DNA of 64,000 nt from Asterella californica (lineage: Eukaryota; Streptophyta; Marchantiopsida; Marchantiales; Aytoniaceae). The DNA lies in assembly GCA_036924285.1 (NCBI GenBank), contig JAYKYS010000016.1, forward strand, positions 7,502,001-7,566,000. The letters are read 5' to 3'. A model generated the notes under the pieces. The model was not told where the DNA came from and made no database searches. It saw only the letters and a program-made list of their open reading frames with translations. Numbering within the stretch: the first letter of the stretch is position 1; each line of letters begins with the position of its first letter. Both the position numbers and the translations under genes were made by a program. Shown here piece after piece: positions 1 through 13,300 of the stretch.

Positions 1-325
1 GAATGCTTATGGCTATGGTCAACGATGGAACATATGAAAAGTTATTATGGTCCCTTAGTTACATCGCAACCCACTATTATCTATGAAGGTAACGCAACAT
101 GTGTTTATGAAATGAATAAAGAATTCATCAACAAGGATCCTACCAAACACATCACACCTAAAAATTTCTTCATTTTTCTTCATTCAAGAGCTTCATGGGA
201 ATCTATGTTTAATCCATTATGTCCAATAGGAACCAAGAGGACATATTGACAAAGAGTCTACCTACTTCACAAGTTTAGAAAATTGTCCCACAATTGGATT
301 TACTTAGTATTTGTAAGCTAAAACG
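1..325 (+). pseudogene. Ty1/Copia polyprotein, RNase H end (remnant)
   Basis: Reading from the left edge, the translation contains PTIIYEGNATCVYEMN followed by DPTKHITPKNFF. This is the Copia RNase H signature (usual form: IYEDNxACIxxxxxGFIKGDRTKHISPKFF). A stop at about 247-249 ends that frame. The next frame continues with EDILTKSLPTSQV, the characteristic tail of Copia polyproteins, so the copy is frameshifted. The T-rich stretch that follows (about 360-430) resembles the start of a Copia 3' LTR. The element runs off the left edge. It is certainly inactive here. The family is well supported; the LTR extent is inferred. Confidence 0.82.
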
Positions 326-2100
326 GCAAGAATTAAGATGAGCAAAACACTCCAATATCAAATGATGTACTATTTTTCCCTCTGTCGGATTTTCTTTAAT
401 GTTTTTTTCTTTTAGTTCATGCTATACATATTTACATACATAAAGGTTAACGAGTTGCTACGCTTGCAATAACATTACCAAGTTATGCATTTACTTGAGA
501 ATCATGTTACAATTCACATGTTATATTACAATAGAAACGACTCTCGTTTGTGAAAGAGGACAAAATACTTTCACTTAGTTTTCTAGGCTTTCTCTTGTTC
601 TATACTCTACAAAATCAAAGATTAACTATGCAAATGCATAACAAATAACTTTTTGTGTGGATTCTCGCAAAATATTCAAATACTAGTTCCCGCAAGAATT
701 ACTATAAACTTGTTTTGATTTTTCTGGGAAAGATTTCTGTACTTGAAATGAAATGCACCTTTCCGACACATGAATCTGATCTCATCTACTTATTGGAGGT
801 AGGGAATTATACACAAATTGCAAATAGTATCCTGTTTTCTTCCAAAGTTCTTTATGAACTTAAACTTGATACCCTCAAAGTCAAGAATCGGGACTTTATA
901 GTCACGGAGCATAGGAAAACAATAGTGTTAACAACTAAATAATGATTCTGATAATGAATTCTTTATTCAATCAGAGTGAAGAAGGTGAAAGTTAGTCACG
1001 AGCTTAGATTTTTTGATTTGTTTTCAAATTAATGTGGTTAGTAGTGACACAACTATACGGAGCTAAAAGTTGGATAGTTTCTTAGAAAAATAATGATCTT
1101 CTTAGTGATAAAAAAGAAATGCAGGAAAGAAGAAATATTAACTTTTATCTTTTTTATACCGATACTTGCGATTTAAATCTCGAGTGTGACCAAGTTCTGA
1201 TCATTTTCATCGGACAAGTTTGAGAACTAGAAAAGCATGATTAAAACAAAATAGTGTCTCCAGTTCACGCCTTTGTAAAATTTGGACGTCTAAGTTTCGT
1301 AATTTCTACTTTTAATATTTACACAAGCGTCTCCAGATAATCTTTATTTTAGTATAAAAATACATGATAAAAGATCTAAACGAGAAAAAACTTGATATTT
1401 TGAATACACCAATAATCAGAGATTTAGGTTACAGTTCAGTCAGAAGTCTTTGCTATGCGTTAGTATGGGAAAACAGGAAAGGAGAGATCTTTTTGTCGTG
1501 TACAGTATTTTGTCTTATTGATATCCAGTTAAATGGCGGAGAGTGCGGACGGAAGGCTCTGAAACATAAAAGGATCCGGATTTTGTTCCTCCTTTCATTC
1601 CAAATCAGTTACTTCCTCTTATTTATCTTATAGTGTCTTATATATCCACATCATATCTTTTACGTACGACCATATCCTGTCTTAACTGTCTTTTGCCGTT
1701 ATGTTGATACCAATGCCGATGTAAGATTTTGTCATCTTGGGTTCAGACTGTAGGTCTATTGAGCGCGCTCGTTTCAACCCTGGATCACAGAAAATGAAGT
1801 CAAATGACGTGACATAAAAAAATTGCCTGTTTTCATCTCTAACTCTCCTCGACTAAATATCCTTCCCAGTGAGTGTGGGAGCAAAGTGACACCAAAAGAC
1901 CAAAAAATATAGATTTGAATCTTTGAAGTGATTTGTTGTAGATGATCATTTTAGCAAAAAAAGTAAAAATCTTCCGTGCAGTAATCAGCCATGCGCAATG
2001 TTTGCTTATTGCATGGAGCACAGTGAAATAAATTCAAGATAAATTTATATTTATATTTAAATATCTAAATTTAATGTACTAACTTTAAAAAGTTTTGAGA
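326..2100. other. AT-rich intergenic DNA
   Basis: This stretch follows the Copia remnant and probably includes degraded LTR sequence at its left end. Open frames at 655-942 and 1364-1633 have AT-driven composition, no recognisable domain and no splice context. I see no supportable gene. Confidence 0.5.
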
Positions 2101-2101
2101 T

Positions 2102-2262
2102 CGTAACACGTGAACTCTGGGAAGAATAATGTATAAGTGCAGCGAGTTCAGAAGTTGAAGTGGTTACTTTTGAACTCGCTGCACTTATACATTATTCTTC
2201 CATTCAAAAGTAACCACTTCAACTTCTGAACTGAACGTAACACGTCAACTGTAGGAAGAGAA
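2102..2262. repeat. Interlocked inverted repeats (A-B-A'-B')
   Basis: Arm A (2120-2150, 31 nt) is perfectly reverse-complementary to 2171-2201. Arm B (2145-2174, 30 nt) is perfectly reverse-complementary to 2203-2232. A and B overlap by six bases and the order is A, B, A', B', so the two hairpins cannot both form fully at once; a pseudoknot or alternative cruciforms are possible. The block is flanked by an imperfect direct repeat starting CGTAACACGT (from 2102 and from 2236), followed in both copies by an AACT...GGAAG stretch, as expected for an insertion with a duplicated target. Confidence 0.85.
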
Positions 2263-3956
2263 AAAACCTAGCAGCGTAGTGAGTTGAAAAATAACCCATT
2301 CTACTATAAGTAAAGTCTTTTGTACTAATAATAATAAATTATTTAATAACTTTAGTTTATTACCTAACTCTTCCAAGAGGAAAGATAAGGACCTACATTA
2401 AATGGTATGTATATATCTACTCTTCCGAACTTGGAAAAGATGAATATGCATGCCAGACGAGACAAAAATGTTGGGTTTCTCATCGTCTCAATACAAGCTA
2501 CTGGTGGTTTAAACAGTTTAACAGCGATATGCGACTTTAGAGCTACAAATATATGTTCTTTCTCTCTTCAAGACGTTGGTTACTGAATCTTTCAGGTCCC
2601 TCTTTCCATTGTTTGGCTTGATGAGATATTTTCATCATTTTCCAAGTTGATCAAGCATGTATATTCACTCTCTTTCAAGTTAGAAAGAAGGAGAATAAAC
2701 ATAGCTTCTAATTTATGTTTTGACTTTTCCTCTTGGAAAGGTTAGACTATAAATTAAAATTAAAAAATTAAAAATATTATTATTGATGGAAAGCACAAGC
2801 CTTAATACCAAAACATATTATTACTCGTGAAAAACACATGTCTTAATACCATAAAGAGTTTCAGTCTGGGGATGTTACTTATGGGCTTTTAGTATCTGCA
2901 GTGACAACATACAATCAAATGAATCCATACTGATTCATTTGAATTTAGCTAAGTAAATTTAGATAACTTTTACTGTCTAAAATATTTTCTCAAAATCCAA
3001 ACCAACACGAGTATCCTTTGATATATCTTTCTTCTTCGCTAGAAGAACACTTTGCATGCATATTCATCCTTAGATGCATGTTGTAACTACATACGTTGGT
3101 TGCTGGGCTATTCATTGCATCGCGTTTCTTTTAAACTTTTTCCGATAAACGAAATTTACAAGATTTGGATGAAGAGACGTAGGTTCGAAATGTCAGAGAC
3201 CACAAATGAAAATATTAATCCAATTCAATTTTTTCCGACGATATTCAAAAAGTTTAAAGTTTTCACACATACCGTATTTACTTCAAATGCTTTTTTATTT
3301 TTCATATTTAAGTCCAATGACACACAATTTACCAAAAATCAATAAAACCCTTACGAGAGTTAGATCTATTCCGTAAAAGACATAATATGTAGATAGATAC
3401 TCTCATATGGGAAATGGTTAGTTTCCGACGTATCATACTACCGTAAACTTCGCTTGTTCGTTAAACTTCACTTCGTTTTGTTTGCACAAATTGCATATAC
3501 TCAACAATGCACCAAGTGGCCAAAACTCCTCCTTTACATCTTAACTTTGTCTAAAGGATTACGATAAATGAAGCAATACAACATCGGTCTCTCACCTTGT
3601 CAAGTTCACTGGTTTTTGGAAAGGTCTGAAGAACAACTGCACACTATACATCCACCTCCCACGTTCAACTTCTCATACCCCTAAGGATATTCTAAAATCT
3701 TCCAGGTTCTACTCGGATACGATATTCTCGGACCATGTTGAGAGGATGGAGACTCTACTGGTACATCCTCGTAAATGGCAGTACGTAACGATCAGACTTT
3801 GATACGTAGGGGGGTCATCGCGTCAGCTCCCCCGACACAAAGTATCCATGACATTTTTTGAACTACGCTACAAACAGAAAGTGGCTCCCGTAGTTTTCGC
3901 TTTACCGAGAGGAACCAGACGTGACTTAAACCCTCGGTTAAAGTGGGGACTTCTAT
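2263..3956. other. AT-rich intergenic DNA with two weak foldback hairpins
   Basis: Weak hairpins of the CTAAC-CTTTCC...GGAAAGGTTAG type occur near 2357-2390 and 2705-2760. The first is followed by a GAATATGCATGC tail (about 2440-2455) also seen at 13.8 kb and, shortened, at 62.8 kb. From about 3600 composition becomes more balanced and may be the 3' flank of the minus-strand NF-YC gene. An arm pair GGGGG/CCCCC encloses 3810-3833. No gene is supported. Confidence 0.45.
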
Positions 3957-6900
3957 TTAAAACACTACAAAAATGCAAAGAGAGTGCTGAACAAAAACAT
4001 CAAGGTGCTTTATGCTATAGGACCTCCACAAATAAGACGAAGTAACAATATCATCCCGTTCAAAGTTTGCATTAGCATACCCTGCGTTCTGAGGCTGCAA
4101 ATTCTGTATATGATTAGGCTGCACGTCAACTATTGTCACGGAGAATAGCACAGACACGCCTGACAATCATGGAAACCATCCAAGTGAAGGCACGAATACA
4201 GCCACACAAACTCTTGGTCTTGGTCTGACCTAGTCACTTACCCGTTTATCAACTAACGATCCTACACAGAGTAGTCGAGTTATGCATCAGTCCGGAACAC
4301 TCTCACAATTCGACTCTGATTATTGTCTCACCCGTCAGAAGAAACAATGTCAAAAAATGAATGATCGAATAGACCTGTGAGGTTCTACGCGATTGAAGAA
4401 CGACCAAGTTGTAAGACATTCCAAAAGAAACGATTTCGTTTTGGAAGTAGGAATTAAAACGCTAAAACGCCTAGAGATCACAACCCTTTAAGACTGCTAA
4501 CTTTCGGCGTCTTACGTATTTCAGGAGATTAGCTAGAAGCGCCAAGAGAACATCCAAGACAGTAAAGGAACCGCTAAACTCCTATGTCTATAACTACTGA
4601 TTAAAAGGATATATACACAACTGTGTTAGGCTTCACCTCCCTACTTGGGGAAGCTTCTTTGTCGAGGTTTCTGACCTTCACAAGCAGATGAAACGTTGAC
4701 AGAAACCGTTGCTCTCGGGAAAGCATCGTGCCGCACACACATCAACAGTGCAAGCGATAAACCTATGGATCACCGCCTTGTGTATTGTCTCAGTATCGTC
4801 TAGGCTTCAAGCACTAGAACTCAGTTTCACTTGCATATATGCAAGCTCTCGGCAAGTTCTGAGTCGGGCACAATGCTGTACCTAGTGGAAGCTATTTTGG
4901 ACTGACCTCGTATTCTTTTGGAAACTGCGTGAAAATTCCTTCTCAACCATATAGTGGTGATAAAATTTGTAACCGTACGGGTCACCACAAGATAAACAAG
5001 GGACCCGTTGAACAGTTTAGCATCTATCTACAGATATCCTAAACGGGCTACAGAAAAACGTCGTAGAGCACGTACTCCGTATTGCTGCCGCAAGGCTTCC
5101 TCCTGTTGTCTTACATCCAAAAAACTTACTGTAGCTATCATTATTCACGTAACCCTTAAAACTGGGCTCCTTCACTACATCCACTCAATGCATACACATG
5201 GACAAGTATCAGCTTTTTGTAGTTTATCAAAAGGCTTATCATCAACTGAAAAACCGAAAAGAAAGACAACGTTATAGCCAGTAACAAGAGCGAAAACGAA
5301 ATGTAAGCGAGAACTTAGTGTCAAAGGATCACAGCACTGAAACTCTGAGAGCCATTTCACTGTTAAAATTCAATAGCATCGACCGCAAACAGGTTTGACC
5401 TGGCGACAAGAACGACGGACCTTAAACCATAACCAGAAACCAAATGAAGTCTCTAAAAGTGACTTAATTAATTACCTGTGGTGGTGGATACATCATCTGT
5501 GGGTTGGGTGGCATGGACGGCTGAACCACCATCATATCCTTCAAGCAAACCAGTAGTTGTCAATTGTTAGAAATTAGAGAATATCAAACCCAATTTATTT
5601 ATCGAACAGAATACTGTCTGAAGTGTATAACGAAGGATGACTCGACAAGATGTACCGGTAAAATATGAGCTTCGAGAATGAACAAAATTGAAACACGATA
5701 TACAACAAGCACTATACACGACAGAAGGTGAGTTATGAACCAGTAACAAAACGACTAGCCGCAAAGACTTCTTCTACCGTGGCATGAACCGGAGAACACC
5801 AGTAGTAATAGCACGCGCGATCCACGAAATATGCTAGACCACAACAGTTTCATCTGTTATATGAGACTCACCGGTGGCGCCATGGGGTGATGAAGAGGTT
5901 GCTGTAGAGTAGGTGGATAGTAAAGCTGCCCATACGGAACGGAGGGATCTCCTGCAACACCAACTCCTGACCAAGGGACATCCTCTTCCTAAAAGATCCA
6001 AACAAACAGATATCAGCTCACCCGAACCTTCGGCTAAATCCGTGAAGGGTAAATCACTTCATATTTTCTTCCGTGACTGAGTTTACCTTGAGTTCATCTC
6101 GAGGGACAATGTCAACAAGAAAGTCAAATATATCCCCTCTAGTGATGGCACCAGCTATGTCATTTCGCTGCAGTGTTCTTCGTTTGTTCTCCTCAGTATG
6201 AATCCATGACCGTAACGTAAGTTCCAGAATAAACATCTCGCAAGCCTTTGCAAAGAGCACAGGGGCTTCTGCTGCAATCATCTAAGCCGAAAGTAAAACA
6301 TCTGGTCAGCAACTTTAAGATAAAACTGAAAGATAGATAAATAAGATAAATTTAGAAAGATAAACTAAACGCCCACCCTGAGTGATAATTGTGACAGTCA
6401 CCTTGACTGGCAGTTCCCGATCAACACAGGAAACTGGTAATGGATGCATATACTTTTGCCCAGATATGAGCCTCCGGCATACCACAACGTTGATGTGATA
6501 ATCAGTAATTTTAGTGATTCTGTCATTAGTGAATATCCCTACCTCACTTCCCTCCTTCCCCACACTCAGGAAACTCGCGTAGAAACTAAATCAGATGTTA
6601 CTAAAGACAGGCCACCCCGACGGAAATTGCACGACTACTAAGCCCAATTCAAGCATCTTCAGTGATACCTTCACGTCTTCATCAGATTTCATAATCTTCT
6701 TAATTCGAGCCAATGGCAACTGGTGATTCTTGAACTCTGCAAAAATAAAGCAGTTGGATATATCATTACAAAATCATCCTCAACTCTATGCAAGATCCCT
6801 ACTAAAGAAATCTGGTCATTTAGTTTCTTAGCGTCGAAATCGCACCCTTAACATCACATTACTTAGCATCTGCGGTAAGTCTACAGTATCACCGCCATTA

Positions 6901-9506
6901 GTTCCTCCCTCGTGAACTTACGTACGTATTTCACTTTAACCTTGCATTGGTTCTAACAATCGCTGAAAGGCACTAAAATCCACTAAATTGCAAGGAACCA
7001 TACCATTGATTTGTTCCATTTCTTGAATTTGTTGCTGCCAGAAAACAGCCAGCTGCTGTTTCTGAATTTGTTGGTAATGCATCTGAGGCTGCATCTGCCC
7101 CTGAAGCTGTAGGGGAAATCCGGATAATGTCAAAATCTCTCATCTCGTCTGGCAAGAAAACCTCACCGAACCAATGTTTGTGGTTTGTTTAGATTAACCT
7201 ATAGATTCAACCACAATATAACAATGATGTGTTACAGGAACCAACTGGAAGAGCCCAAATAAACAAACGTCACCGTCATAAACAGAACACTGGCCCATGA
7301 TGAGCTCATACTGGCAATTATTTAAGAAAATTGTCAACTGGCTTCAAGAAAGTGGTAATTCCTAGCAGAACTGATCTGGCGTCAACCGACAGTACCCGGC
7401 AGACGTAACCTTTAGTCCTCGCGAATTCTGAATTCTCTCTATACCCCACTCTCACGTCTCTAACGCCTTGCTCATATACGCGTTATCCGGCACCTAGAAC
7501 CACTTCTAGAATGGTCGAGAAAGACTGACAAGTTACAGAAATCGCTAAGATTTAGCTGAGATGTAGAAAACCGTATCACCGCCGCAGAGGGACCACTCCA
7601 CACTAACACCAGACATATATTTCACATTCTGCAACACATTCTCCACCTTCATCGATAGACTTAAATGGTGGTGAACCATAAACAGGATTATCTCAGGATT
7701 AAACGGCTGTACAGTAAATCCGCTGCCTGCAGAAATTCGTTCCAGAAATGATCTCATGTGCATCTCTCGCCTACTTCTAGCAGGACTTCTGACAGTTTTT
7801 CCCTCCATTACAAGCCCTCCATGAAGAACCCACTAACAACACCTCCACCCTACCGATGAAAGTGTGGTGGGTTCCTTGATTCATTCTGTATGTTCAAAAT
7901 TGCCCCATGCGTATTGCCTCAATCGAGTTGCTGACTATCATGCATCGCCAGACTTCAGAAGCAAAAAGGTTAATACCGACACACAAAACTCCAACCATGC
8001 AGAATCCAAGAAGACACCGATCGACCTCGATATGAAGAGAAGTCCTCTCAGTAACATTTCCCGCTGGAGTTCATGCGCTTCTAGGGAGAGTTACAAAATC
8101 ACAGCCACTGGCTCCAAGATGACACCGTTGGACTTCCATACGAAGAGACACTCCTCCAATAACAGGAAAACTGAAGTTCAGGAAGCTTCTGCAACCAGGA
8201 CAGAAATCATTGTAGCTACTATCTAAACACAATCTTCTTCAAAACCTCGTCCTCGACACGCTCTTTAAGTAACCACATAAAAGTGAGATTCCAAAAAAGT
8301 TGCTGTTCAGACCAAAATAACAAGATTTAGGTGGAGATAAAATGAAAACAATTCACTGGGAGTAAGAGACGGTCCAGGTGAGGAGAAGCCCCATGTCAGG
8401 GCAAGAGGGGAAAACGATAAGAAAGGAGGATAACATAAAGAAGAAAAGGTAGAGGTAAACAGCAAGGCATGAAAGAAAAAGAGAAGCAAGTGGATAAAAA
8501 AGCAGCTAAGGTCCAGGAGCTGAGAACCCGGTGAAGCGGGTGAAGAAGTTGCTCTTCCAAATTTGAAGCAAATCCTCTTCCGGTAAGAGACATGGATGGA
8601 GAGGTGAAACAGATTAGCATCCAAGCGCTTAACAGGCGAAGAAGAGCGACGTAGTCATCAGACGCGGTGTACAGCGATCTTCTCGAAAGTACTGACGGTG
8701 GCAGTGTGGGGTGTGTGAACGAGGGAATGGAAAGAGAAAGTAGAGAATTCATTAGCACTGGTTTGGGACTTGGTGGGTTATTCTGTTCGATAAAGGGGCA
8801 GAATCAATGAGGGACTGAGTAATGATTTTCGTAGAAAGTGCATTTCCCCGGAATGCACAAACCACGATAATACATATTTTCGTGCACTTGAAAGATACTT
8901 ATGGCTGTCGTGAATTCTCGAGTTGTCCATAGCAGTTCAAGTCAAATCAGGAAAAACACAGACATATCCCGTCGATATGAAAAGCGAGTAATATAATAGC
9001 TTTCATTATCCAGAGGCGATCAGCTGGTGCGTTTTCGAGTACAAATTTCTGAAACTCATGGCGAGACTACTTAGTGCAATCTACAGAATTCCAATAAGTC
9101 ACTTGAGAAACTATTGAGTACGCAAATTCGTAAGGGCAAGCCGTCTCACGGGTTGTTACCCAAGCAAAACAAATAACGAAATAACTACTCTATTCTCGCT
9201 TGATGCCGTGAAAATATGACAAAGTCTACTTCCCAAACAGTGATAATTCCTCTCCAGCATCACAGCAACTGGCCCACGCGCTAAAAGGATATCAATGAAC
9301 CTTCCCATACACGAAGAACACGGTTTTCCAACAATACACATCAAAATTTGGATCCGTAAACATCCCTCCCTTTCCTAAGGGAGCAGAGAGGAAAGCACCT
9401 GTGGTTGACCCTGTGGATAATGCATGGAAGGTTGCATCACAGCCTGAGGGTGAGGCATGCCAGGCGTCCCAGCGGGATGCTGAAGATGATGCGGGTGAGA
9501 AGACAT
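3957..9506 (-). CDS. NF-YC: NF-YC, nuclear transcription factor Y subunit C
   Basis: NF-YC pairs with NF-YB through a histone fold, then recruits NF-YA to bind CCAAT promoters in the nucleus. Exons (minus strand): 9506-9399, 7106-7004, 6736-6669, 6281-6087, 5988-5872, 5538-5476, then tentatively 5102-5076 and 4118-3957, giving 280 codons. All junctions are GT-AG and phases agree. The first two exons encode a Q/H/P-rich N terminus ending in [15 protein letters not shown]. Exons 3-4 hold the whole histone fold: [60 protein letters not shown] and [16 protein letters not shown]. Exons 5-6 are P/Q-rich. The last two exons (EEALRQQYG, then a Q/N-rich segment) rest only on splice signals and phase. 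The start is the first ATG in an exon that continues the family's Q-rich start. The 2.3-kb first intron is unusually long. The core call is secure; the C terminus is not. Confidence 0.85.
8300..8760 (-). promoter_or_regulatory. Pyrimidine-rich block in NF-YC intron 1, possible alternative 5' leader
   Basis: Read on the minus strand, this block is strongly CT-rich (runs of CTTTTTCTTT, CTCTCC and TTCCATTCCCTC), which is typical of plant 5' leaders and unlike the AT-rich introns around it. It lies between coding exons 1 and 2. An internal transcription start here would skip the first 36 codons and could use the ATG codons in exon 2 (QMQPQM). This is inference from composition only. Confidence 0.3.
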
Positions 9507-10220
9507 ATTGACACTTCAAATTTCTCCACGTCTTGCCGAAGAGACGACACACCAAATACTGCAACAAATCACGAGAGAAAAGGGGGGAAGTGCAATGTGT
9601 CAACTGGATTCAATTCCACCCCTCTTCTCTTCCTCAAATCGTACCACTGACAGAAGAAAAGCTCTGCGCATGCCTCTGTTACAAAGGCACATAGACGAGA
9701 CGAGAGACGGAAATGAAATATAGGGTACAGTATCAGCTGCCCCGTCGTCCCGCGATCACTTCCCTGCCGTGACCGCACTTGTGACTGAGACTTTCAGCAA
9801 ATAAATAACGGAGGCATCAACTGGATCAAGGCTCAAGCAAACACAGCCGCTGCTACGACAAAGGATCTAGGGCTCCCGCCGGTAGGGAAGCCATGCGGTC
9901 ATATTCCACTCACACGCTGCCAATTGTCAGTCTCAAATGAGCATGTTTCTCGGATGGCCGTTCTTTGTGTTCGGACAGTCATTTGTCCCGCGTGGAGCTT
10001 TGAATGCTTTCGGAAACGCAGAAGCCCGATTTATAATCTATTGAACAATCCTACACTATTACGGTATTTTATTTATTTTGGCCTTCTAAAGCATGTCTCT
10101 ATCGATTTGCAGTAAAACAATTAAACATGCATGCAACCTGAGGTTTTGGTATAGGGAAGAAAAAGGCAAACCGGAAGTGAGGTAATTCACCTCAACTGTT
10201 AAAGCTAAGGCTAGGCTGCT
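9507..10220 (-). promoter_or_regulatory. NF-YC 5' leader and upstream flank
   Basis: The stretch upstream of the NF-YC start codon has balanced base composition up to about 9900 and then becomes AT-rich. It should hold the leader and promoter. I could not fix a transcription start or a leader intron. Several overlapping short open frames occur on both strands and none resembles a known protein. Confidence 0.4.
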
Positions 10221-10227
10221 TATTATT

Positions 10228-10257
10228 CACCCATGTACATTCAAGTGTACATGGGTG
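10228..10257. repeat. Perfect hairpin CACCCATGTACA
   Basis: Twelve-base arms (10228-10239 and 10246-10257) flank a six-base loop. A close relative stands at 11373-11400. A second foldback with CTAAC...GTTAG arms follows directly at about 10262-10313. Confidence 0.75.
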
Positions 10258-10261
10258 TACA

Positions 10262-10313
10262 CTAAATAACGTTCTAACTTTTCCGGCGAGAAGGGTTAGA
10301 ACATTATTTAATG
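10262..10313. repeat. Foldback hairpin, CTAAC...GGGTTAG type
   Basis: The arms AAATAACGTTCTAACTTTT and GAAGGGTTAGAACATTATTT are near reverse complements around a short GC-rich loop (CCGGCGA). The same hairpin type occurs at about 13737-13790 and, weaker, at 2.36, 2.72 and 62.72 kb, so it is a dispersed MITE-like family. Confidence 0.6.
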
Positions 10314-13300
10314 TCTTCTGTAAACGACGCTGTTTTACAATTATTCTTTCGGACTTATACTCTCAGGAGCGCAGCGGTCCGTTCTTCGTCTATGGGTTCT
10401 TTCCAGATGAGTTGGCTACTCCTGGACTGACTAACATATAATATTTATAATTATTTTTTATTTTTTATTTTAACTTAGTATAATATATTTTTTTAACACT
10501 TACAGATTTTCTGATAAGAGAAAACGAAATTCACTGTACAAGGACGTTGGGGATGCCTATTCACCTCAACTGTTGGTTGTGGTCTATTTTGGAAGAATAA
10601 TATATTATAATGAAATGAAAAATATTTCTACTTTAGACGAAAAAATACTGCAATGACATGAAAATTAATTCTAGGATGTTCGTTAGGATGTCTAATAAAA
10701 TGGAAGAGGAACCAAATATCATATTAAATACACATATCACTTGACCCGCAGAATAAGAAAGTCGTTGGCAGGATCATAGAAAGCGCATGAAAATTTTGCC
10801 ATGTTATAGGATAATGTATTATTCGATATGTTTAACATATAGTGACAAAATTATATAAACAAAACAGAATGTCTCAACCACTTCTACATTAAAAACACCA
10901 AACCTAACTCTATACAATGAACCATACGGAGGCATTGTGATTGTTATTTGTATGCTCTTACTTATAGTATGGACAATAAATATTGATTATATACAATCCA
11001 AGTATCATAAAAATCCTATATAATAGTCAAATATCACATAATATAGTGCATAAATAATAATAATATTTGTACACTAATTGTTTATAATTAAGTTGATTAG
11101 CATGTATTACAGTGCAACAAGTAATAATTACGTGTAATAAGCATTCAACTAATAGGACCAAGTGATTTAAAGTTAACTATGAACCATAATCAATAGAAAA
11201 GTGTTTGATAACTAACATTGTAGTAAAATATCCTACTTTAAGAGAGATGAGGTGAATAACAAGAGAGACTATTGAGTGTGTGAGGAATTGAGCATGCTTA
11301 TTTGACCTCCTCCATGTTTAGAAGCTTGCTTGCTTATTCGCCTCTCTTCCATAATGGAAGGATGTATATTCACCCATGTACACTTGAAAGTGTACATGGG
11401 CGTAATTTATGAGTTAATCTTTTTCTTAGGATGAGTTAACTTTAAATTAAAGCCTTATCATTTATTTTGTTTATGAGAACAATGTGACTTATACTGCTTG
11501 AGGTTCCAAGACAGTCCCAGCGCTTATGGGTCTTTGTGATTTCAAAACGTCACGTGTCTCGTGGATAAAGAAATTTAAATAAAGAATTTTATATATAGTA
11601 TTCTAAATTTAACTATACAAATTTAGATCGTCCCTTCACTTTGACCTGATGATGTAAAACCGAGCGCCGTTTTTCTCCGTGACCGTGAATATGACACTAC
11701 AACCTGGCTTTACAACGCCACAGTAAAAGATCAGTAATTTTACACTGCAACCTCCTTTCGTTAATGTTTTATATCGCGGTCTTACTGCTAAATCTGCGAT
11801 GACCAACGGATCCCAAGATTTTTGGTATTTTGGTAAACAGTTTTTTCACCTCCACGTTTCCTGTACAAGGCCGTGGGGAAGGATATTCGCCTCTCTTCCA
11901 TCTGAAGATGGAAAAGATGCTGCAAGTTTAACATTAATTTTTCTTAAATGAGAAAATAATATGTGGAATTAATGTATAAGCTGTACCCCAAAAGCATCTG
12001 AACTTGCACTTCACTTATGGATTTTTTTCTGACGGTGTCGCTGTCCCGAGAATGAATAACATTTAACAATTACTTTTTATATTTATTGAAGCTTAACACT
12101 TGTAAAATTCTAGATAATATATAGAGAGTAAAAGTTACTGAAAGTGATCCAGCATGCTTAATGAGTGACCTTAGAGTTGACTATGACATCGAGTTACATA
12201 AGATTTACTGCATCAAATTAGTGAACTGTCGTGTGCATTGTCCATGTGTCGTATGTAATATATTATAACATAATAACTATCAATACCTAAATCAAATTGC
12301 ATAATGATGACATAAGAGATGTGAATTTTATAAAATAAATATATAAATAAGTTGATAAATGCCAAACAGATTACATCCCATATGATTGTAAAATGTTACA
12401 AATTGGTTCTAAGTTTTAAGCCATAACATTTGTCTCAAAAGGTTGTTAGGTCATTTGTAGGCAAAAAACCAACTCCTACCAAATGCACTAAACAGTGACA
12501 TTTGGTAAACTAAACTAAACACTCTCTGTGAGATGAGTTGACGTACATATGTGTGCTCTTAATAAAAAATATTCCTAATAGCATAGAATGTGTATATAGA
12601 CCACAATTACTCGCAGCGTGAATTAGATCAATATGCGGTAGTAGAAAACAAATGTAAAATTTAAAGAACGTTATTGCTCTTGAGGTGAGTTCTTTTTGTC
12701 TGTGGTACATATGCTTGTTAAGAGAGATTCACAAATATAAAATATCATTTGTTGTAAAAATGGATGGAGTGCAAAAATGAATTCAGTACTAAATGGAGTG
12801 AGTTAAATTCAGATTATATCATTTAAAATAAAAACTGATCAAACTATCTAAATATAAGTAAACATCACATATTATTTATACCATACTTAAAAAGATAACA
12901 CTTCGTTCAATTGATTATCGAGTTAGACGCACGTTTATGTTTAATCTTCCACGACGTCTGGATCCCACCGATGAATGAATATGTAATATGAATATATATC
13001 CCACCGATGTAATAATGATGTGATTTTGAGAACATATAAGTTATTGTCTTAAGAGAACTATTGTCACACTAGGAAAACGAATGGTTTAGATTTTAATAAT
13101 GAATGAAATTTTACATGTTCGTGTTAGATAAATGATCATATTAGTCAATGAAATATTTCAATCATTTTTCATGGTGTTTTTAAAATCAGATAATCTCTTG
13201 AGTCATGAGCATGAGACTAGGTAAACATGATATGCTTCTGTTTTACTCTATCTCTCTATCTTTACAATTGGCCGTCAGGGAGTTTTCACGTTTCTGGGTC

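Noticed and set aside
7864..8226. 120-codon plus-strand open frame
   Set aside because: Lies in NF-YC intron 1 on the opposite strand, with no family resemblance.
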